The notes beneath the pieces are model-generated. The model was not told where the DNA came from, ran no database searches, and was given only the letters and a program-made list of their open reading frames with translations. Both the position numbers and the translations under genes were made by a program. 64,000 bases of DNA from Amarolinea aalborgensis (GTDB lineage: Bacteria; Chloroflexota; Anaerolineae; SSC4; Amarolineaceae): the NCBI RefSeq assembly GCF_900491745.1, contig NZ_UETR01000008.1, positions 124,001-188,000 on the forward strand. The letters run 5' to 3'. Positions 62,101 to 64,000 of this stretch are shown one piece after another (position 1 is the stretch's first letter; each line of letters opens with the position of its first letter).

Positions 62101-64000
62101 CGGTCGGATAGTTCACGTAGAACAGCGCACTCGCCGCCACGATGACAAAACCGTGCGCCGCAATCGTCAAATCCGGAATCACATCCTGGCTGCTGTTGTC
62201 TCCAATGCGCCACCCGCTGAGCGTCAACGCCGCATCGCTCGTGTTGTACAACTCGAACCACTCGTAGTCGGTGTCGCTCCCCGCCTGCACCGTGTCGTAC
62301 TCCACTTCGTTGATCACAACGCTGTTGCTTGACGGCGGCGTGCTCGTGTCGGTCGGCGTCGCCGTCGGCGCCGCGGTGATAGTTGGGGTGCTGGTCACGC
62401 CAGGCGTACTCGTTGGCGTCGGGGTCAGCAGGCTTGTCGCCGTTGGCGTTGGCGTCACTGCGCCGCCGTCCCATCCCGGCGCAGGCGGAAAGCGGTTGAC
62501 CCAGTCGGCGGCCGTGTCGGTGTCGTACCCGGCGCTGATCCGCTCGCTGGAATGCCCCGCCGGCACCACCGGCACCGAAGGGTTGAGCACCGTGGCGTCA
62601 GTTCCCCAGGAGAGACCATCCACGGTCAGCCCGCCGGCGTTCGACAGCAGCAGCCGGTCGCCGCTGTTGCCCAGCCCATTGCCAATCGCACTGTTGAGAA
62701 TGATCACCGGCGCCGGCACGGTCGGATAGTTCACGTAGAACAGCGCACTCGCCGCTACGATCACAAACCCGTGCCCCGCAATCGTCAAATCCGGAATCAC
62801 ATCCTGGCTGCTGTTGTCTCCGATGCGCCACCCGCTGAGCGCCAACGCCGCATCGCTCGTGTTGTACAACTCGAACCACTCGTAGTCGGTGTCGCTCCCC
62901 GCCTGCACCGTGTCGTACTCCACCTCGTTGATGACGATGGCGTTAGCTGACGGCGGCGTGCTCGTGTCGGTCGGCGTGGCCGTCGTCGTCGGCGCAGCGG
63001 TAGGCGTTGGAGTGCTAGTCGCGCCAGGCGTATTCGTTGGCGTCGGGGTCAGCAGGCTTGTCGCCGTTGGCGTCGGCGTGATGGCTTCGGTGGGCGTTAG
63101 CGTTGGCGTTGGCGTGACGGCGCCGCCGTCCCAGCCGGGCGCAGGCGGGAAGCGGTTGACCCAGTCGGCCGCCGTGTCGGTGTCGTAGCCCGCGCTGATG
63201 CGCTCGCTCGAATGCCCCGCAGGCACCACCGGCACCGACGGGTTGAGCACCGTGACGTCAGTTCCCCAGGAGAGACCATCTACGGTCAGCCCGCCGGCGT
63301 TCGACAGCAGCAGCCGGTCGCCGCTGTTGCCCAACCCATTGCCAATCGCACTGTTGAGAATGATCACCGGCGCCGGCACGGTCGGATAGTTCACGTAGAA
63401 CAGCGTGCTCGCCGCCACGATGACAAAACCATGCGCCGCAATCGTCAAATCCGGAATCACATCCTGGCTGCTGTTGTCTCCGATGCGCCACCCGCTGAGC
63501 GCCAACGCCGCATCGCTCGTGTTGTACAACTCGAACCACTCGTAATCGGTGTCGCTCCCTGCCTGCACCGTGTCGTACTCCACTTCGTTGATCACAACGC
63601 TGTTGCTTGACGGCGGCGTGCTCGTGTCGGTCGGCGTCGCCGTCGGCGTCGGCGCGGCGGTGATCGTGGCCGTCGCCGTTGCCTCGGCCGTTGCCGTCGC
63701 CGTTGGCGTTGGCGTTGGCGTATCGGTGCTGGGCGCGGGCGTTGGCGTGTTGGTTGGCGTGGCTACCGCCGTTGGCGTTGCGGTATTGGTCTGCGTGGGC
63801 GTGGGCGATGGCGCGGTCGTGGCGCTGGGGGTTGGCGTCGCTGTAGGCGCCGGCTGATAGGCCGAGTTAGGTTGACGGGGCGTACCATTCAACGGGTTGC
63901 CGTTGGCGTCATGGCCGTTGCGGATGACACCGTTGTTGGCGGCCCAATTGCCATCGCTGTCAGGGGCTGTCGGATCCACGCGCTCCATCGAGAAATAGCC
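53108..64000 (-). CDS. giant multi-lamin-tail-domain (LTD) surface protein, 5' end outside the window
   Basis: At least 3626 residues; the frame is still open at 64000. It is a chain of lamin-tail domains (VVINEVEYD, EWFELYNTSD, LSGWRIGDNSSQDVIPDLTI, GNSGDRLLLSN patterns) joined by Thr-Pro linkers such as TPTPTATPTPTPT. N to C in the window: four VEYDTV-type LTDs (about 63610-61270), one NEVLPAP, two NEVAWGG, one NEFLAAP, a SdrB-like beta domain (about 59045-58700), one VEYDSI, five NEFLPAP (about 58120-55800), one GEVLYDG, a PHP-like region (about 55130-54250), one NELMVAP, and a C-terminal OB-fold-like domain (about 53750-53190). Secreted and surface-bound by inference. Confidence 0.88.
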   Translation of the reverse strand, partial: GYFSMERVDPTAPDSDGNWAANNGVIRNGHDANGNPLNGTPRQPNSAYQPAPTATPTPSATTAPSPTPTQTNTATPTAVATPTNTPTPAPSTDTPTPTPTATATAEATATATITAAPTPTATPTDTSTPPSSNSVVINEVEYDTVQAGSDTDYEWFELYNTSDAALALSGWRIGDNSSQDVIPDLTIAAHGFVIVAASTLFYVNYPTVPAPVIILNSAIGNGLGNSGDRLLLSNAGGLTVDGLSWGTDVTVLNPSVPVVPAGHSSERISAGYDTDTAADWVNRFPPAPGWDGGAVTPTPTLTPTEAITPTPTATSLLTPTPTNTPGATSTPTPTAAPTTTATPTDTSTPPSANAIVINEVEYDTVQAGSDTDYEWFELYNTSDAALALSGWRIGDNSSQDVIPDLTIAGHGFVIVAASALFYVNYPTVPAPVIILNSAIGNGLGNSGDRLLLSNAGGLTVDGLSWGTDATVLNPSVPVVPAGHSSERISAGYDTDTAADWVNRFPPAPGWDGGAVTPTPTATSLLTPTPTSTPGVTSTPTITAAPTATPTDTSTPPSSNSVVINEVEYDTVQAGSDTDYEWFELYNTSDAALTLSGWRIGDNSSQDVIPDLTIAAHGFVIVAASALFYVNYPTVPAPVVILNSAIGNGLGNSGDRLLLSNPGGLTVDGLSWGTDATVLNPSVPVVPAGHSSERISAGYDTDTAADWVNRFPPAPGWDGGAVTPTQTPTEAITPTPTATSLLTPTPTSTPGVTSTPTPTASPTATATPTDTSTPPSANAIVINEVEYDTVQAGSDTDYEWFELYNTSDTALALSGWRIGDNSSQDVIPDLTIAAHGFVIVAASALFYVNYPTVPAPVIILNSPIGNGLGNSGDRLLLSNAGGLMVDGLSWGTDVTVLNPSVPVVPAGHSSERISAGYDTDTAADWVNRFPPAPGWDGGAVTPTQTPTATPTPAPGTDTPTPTATATATALPPISLNEVLPAPFAIDWNGDGVPDQNDEWIELYNAGESPVNLEGWQLDDLATGGTLPYTIPAGRVLAPHGFALFFRSETGVALNNTGNEQVRLLAPGGIQVEDFWFANPDVDWSYSKVVDGGSVWTDTYPPSPGASNQAATPTPMPTPTLTPTSGPTPTATATPAPIAPRAVVINEVAWGGTAASSSDEWLELFNPGSAAISLEGWRLSDGGDITILLNGVLAPGAYFLLERGDDQTVSDIPADLIYSGALNNSGESLTLFGPNSEIVDTANVNGGGWAAGSGAPNYDSMERVGAALPDDDANWASNNRVIRNGLDANGNPLNGTPRQLNAASQSTPTPTPTLTPTSGPTPTATATPAPIAPRAVVINEVAWGGTAASSSDEWLELFNPGSAAISLEGWRLSDGGDITILLNGVLAPGAYFLLERGDDQTVSDIPADLIYSGALNNSGESLTLFGPNSEIVDTANVNGGGWAAGSGAPNYDSMERVGAALPDDDANWASNNRVIRNGLDANGNPLNGTPRQLNAASQPIPTPTTGPTPTPNPLWQYVRLNEFLAAPEDVDWNGDGELNEDDEYVELFNTGATAVDLGGWRFDDVANGGSSPFTFAPGTLLPASGFRVFFRSETGVALNNSGGDDVRLLAPDGQMVQSIHYATASNDQAWSALPDGSDTWLNSVPPSPGASNQPNLGPVIVTGAVYRGQLGDLTQPLGGVTVQLWAGAHANAWDRWLLNGLTRPDGSFRLEFPQALLGFPYYHVVEIDPTGLVSVAAIAGAGGAVVDPNWIAIGPTYGGEFSGFTFWDDEPLATPTALPPAAVLITEVEYDSIESGSDSAWEWLELRNNSDSLLRLSGWSLRDNLGADLLPTLVFTPGAYLILAADPAHFLTHYPTVTAPVIGIPDGQIGNGLGNTGDLLRLSDSTGRVVDALSWGDNRSVFDPPAPDVAPGHSLARRDPTTDTDTAADWFDETAPSPGRDPGPENATPTPTPTATPNPAWAAVRVNEFLPAPESVDWNGDGALNEDDEYIELFNTGATAVDLGGFKLDDLANGGSAPFTIPAGAQLPAAGFLVFFRSQTGVALNNSGGDDVRLLAPDGQTLQAVHYASAHDDRAWSALPDGSDAWSEEAAPSPGRSNCAEPGCQTPTPTPTATPDPAWAAVRVNEFLPAPQSVDWNGDGALNEDDEYIELFNTGATAVDLGGFKLDDLANGGSAPYTLPAGTQLAAHGFLVFFRSQTGVALNNSGGDDVRLLAPDGQTLQAVHYASSHDDRAWSALPDGSDAWSEEAAPSPGRSNCAAPGCQTPTPTPTATPDPAWAAVRVNEFLPAPQEVDWNGDGALNEDDEYVELFNTGATAVDLGGFKLDDLANGGSAPYTLPAGTQLAAHGFLVFFRSQTGVALNNSGGDDVRVLAPDGQTLQAVHYASSHDDRAWSALPDGSDAWSEEAAPSPGRSNCAAPGCQTPTPTPTATPDPAWAAVRVNEFLPAPQEVDWNGDGALNEDDEYVELFNTGATAVDLGGFKLDDLANGGSAPYTLPAGTQLAAHGFLVFFRSQTGVALNNSGGDDVRVLAPDGQTLQAVHYASSHDDRAWSALPDGSDAWSEEAAPSPGRSNCAAPGCQTPTPTPTATPDPAWAAVRVNEFLPAPESVDWNGDGALNEDDEYIELFNTGATAVDLGGFKLDDAANGGSAPFTIPAGALLPAHGFLVFFRSQTGVALNNSGGDDVRLLAPDGQTLQAVHYASSHDDRAWSALPDGSDAWSDGVPPTPGRSNCPDAACIPPTPTATRTATPTRTPTMTATPTPQGTPGLLRLGEVLYDGTTAGTEGDEFVELFNADQGPLDLGFYRVGDEETAGGSESMYRLPAGILLAPGQSIVIAKNAAAYRARFAVWPDFELRVTGADYPDSPETPNLARDTRWGHGTWTLANSGDEVLLLGPDDRVLDAVAFGNGDAAGLGLTGHAVAHQPYSLQRVGGADTDDLDADLRVALPSPGWVEPWPTPGAAATPWALPGGWQGLWGGLLAQSGYGDGEGSPAYVLARGQAAGLHFLALNDPLQNLTAARWQQTRAAANSVQGLLPLVGLAAADLDLTGIQELPGAGDLWSWAAGHPGALVSAPAVGWEGRSGLATDLVSLLETAPDHTGDAQAISLPFAQAWTNGRRTGLAPMTWAPDADWRIGVLAPELSAAQVLDALRSGRTWLTTDPTLGLALQAGSQWSGGLLSSQAPVSLIVHYADAETATLEVLNGGQIITQTVVGGPAAWALTLSVAPGSALWARAIQPDGDVAAASPLFVEGPLPAVGLRLNELMVAPRSDWNHDGQSNTDDEWIEVVNIGARPVNLLGWRLTDSAPTAAQASTWRKRTSEWLAPGQYTLFFRSETHISLNDTGDWIRLLDPQGHAVDEFHYAHSPGPDRTWARTLNGAGAWVNDMAVTIGLPNLPGSATPTPTPRSTRRPPTPTPTPIQLLEDIGAARTLPLNSRVVISGQVTAPLGSPDKDGFYVQAGRHGIRVEISGHAAYPSLALGDHVQVSGRLGTERGELKLRLTNPADLVRLSAGAPLAAVPLRTGALGEAWEGTLVRISGQVVRLSSGAMWLDDGSGAVRVFVPSTAPFKRPAARRGQRWTVTGVVSQYGSKAPFTDGYRLLPRTARDLQQVVERKATAVTATVVARGLRVFVREIE
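55800..58122 (-). repeat. tandem near-identical 474-bp LTD-encoding units
   Basis: The NEFLPAP-type domain plus its TPTPTPTATPDP linker repeats about every 474 bp (equivalent points at about 56226, 56700, 57174 and 57648). Neighbouring units 3 and 4 are nearly identical in DNA, including silent sites, while the outer ones differ slightly. This indicates recent duplication or gene conversion. Confidence 0.85.
59513..60660 (-). repeat. tandem pair of near-identical 579-bp LTD units
   Basis: The NEVAWGG-type domain occurs twice at a spacing of 579 bp (for example RQLNAASQ at about 59513 and 60092). The two copies show almost no differences over the domain; only the linkers vary. Confidence 0.85.
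61080..63700 (-). repeat. four tandem VEYDTV-type LTD units of about 618-660 bp
   Basis: Equivalent points lie at about 61617, 62271, 62889 and 63549. The domains are almost identical in DNA, while the Thr-Pro linkers differ in length, which accounts for the uneven period. Confidence 0.85.

Overview
The window is GC-rich bacterial DNA, most likely from a member of the Chloroflexota (Anaerolineae/Caldilineae-like). I infer this from the Thr-Pro linkers and lamin-tail domains of the giant surface protein, from the set of toxin-antitoxin (TA) families, and from the style of the glycan genes. No rRNA or tRNA gene was seen, so the lineage is an inference.

Layout. (1) 1-2849, minus strand: a methyltransferase running off the window, a family 2 glycosyltransferase (GT2) and an O-antigen polymerase/ligase-like membrane protein. 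(2) 2.9-9.3 kb: a dense island of small TA modules (MNT/HEPN, DUF4258/YgiT, HicB, HicAB, AbiE-like, Phd/RelE, TumE-like). Decayed 3' ends of glycosyltransferase genes lie among them. (3) 9.5-28.3 kb, minus strand: a tightly packed glycan operon with many 4-bp start/stop overlaps. It holds GT4, GT2 and GT39-type transferases, two left-handed beta-helix acyltransferases, three methyltransferases, a DegT-type aminotransferase, a BNR-repeat surface protein and an intact wzt ATPase gene. (4) 28.3-42.8 kb: an array that alternates small (mostly TA) genes with broken copies of the 5' part of wzt. Nine wzt relics carry the wzt start codon and two are smaller scraps. They are riddled with a palindromic repeat of about 24 bp that often inserts in frame. 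(5) 42.8-49.7 kb, minus strand: wzm permease, an O-antigen ligase-like protein with TPRs, a B12-type radical SAM protein, a DPM-like GT2 and a third acyltransferase. (6) 50.2-51.8 kb, plus strand: two secreted proteins followed by a strong terminator. (7) 52.3-53.1 kb: a DUF4160/DUF2442 pair and an antitoxin scrap. (8) 53.1-64.0 kb, minus strand: a giant protein of more than 3600 residues with at least 16 lamin-tail domains, open at its 5' end.

How it fits together. Regions 3 and 5 look like one ABC-transporter-dependent surface polysaccharide locus: sugars are assembled by the transferases, decorated by the methyl- and acyltransferases, and exported by Wzm/Wzt. The permease gene and its one intact ATPase gene are now separated by about 14 kb of wzt relics and TA modules. 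My main inference is that the array records repeated recombination at the wzt locus. Each event would have brought in a TA cassette next to a wzt start and left behind a truncated ATPase copy. The intact copy kept the AT-richer 3' part that should encode the glycan-specific C-terminal domain.
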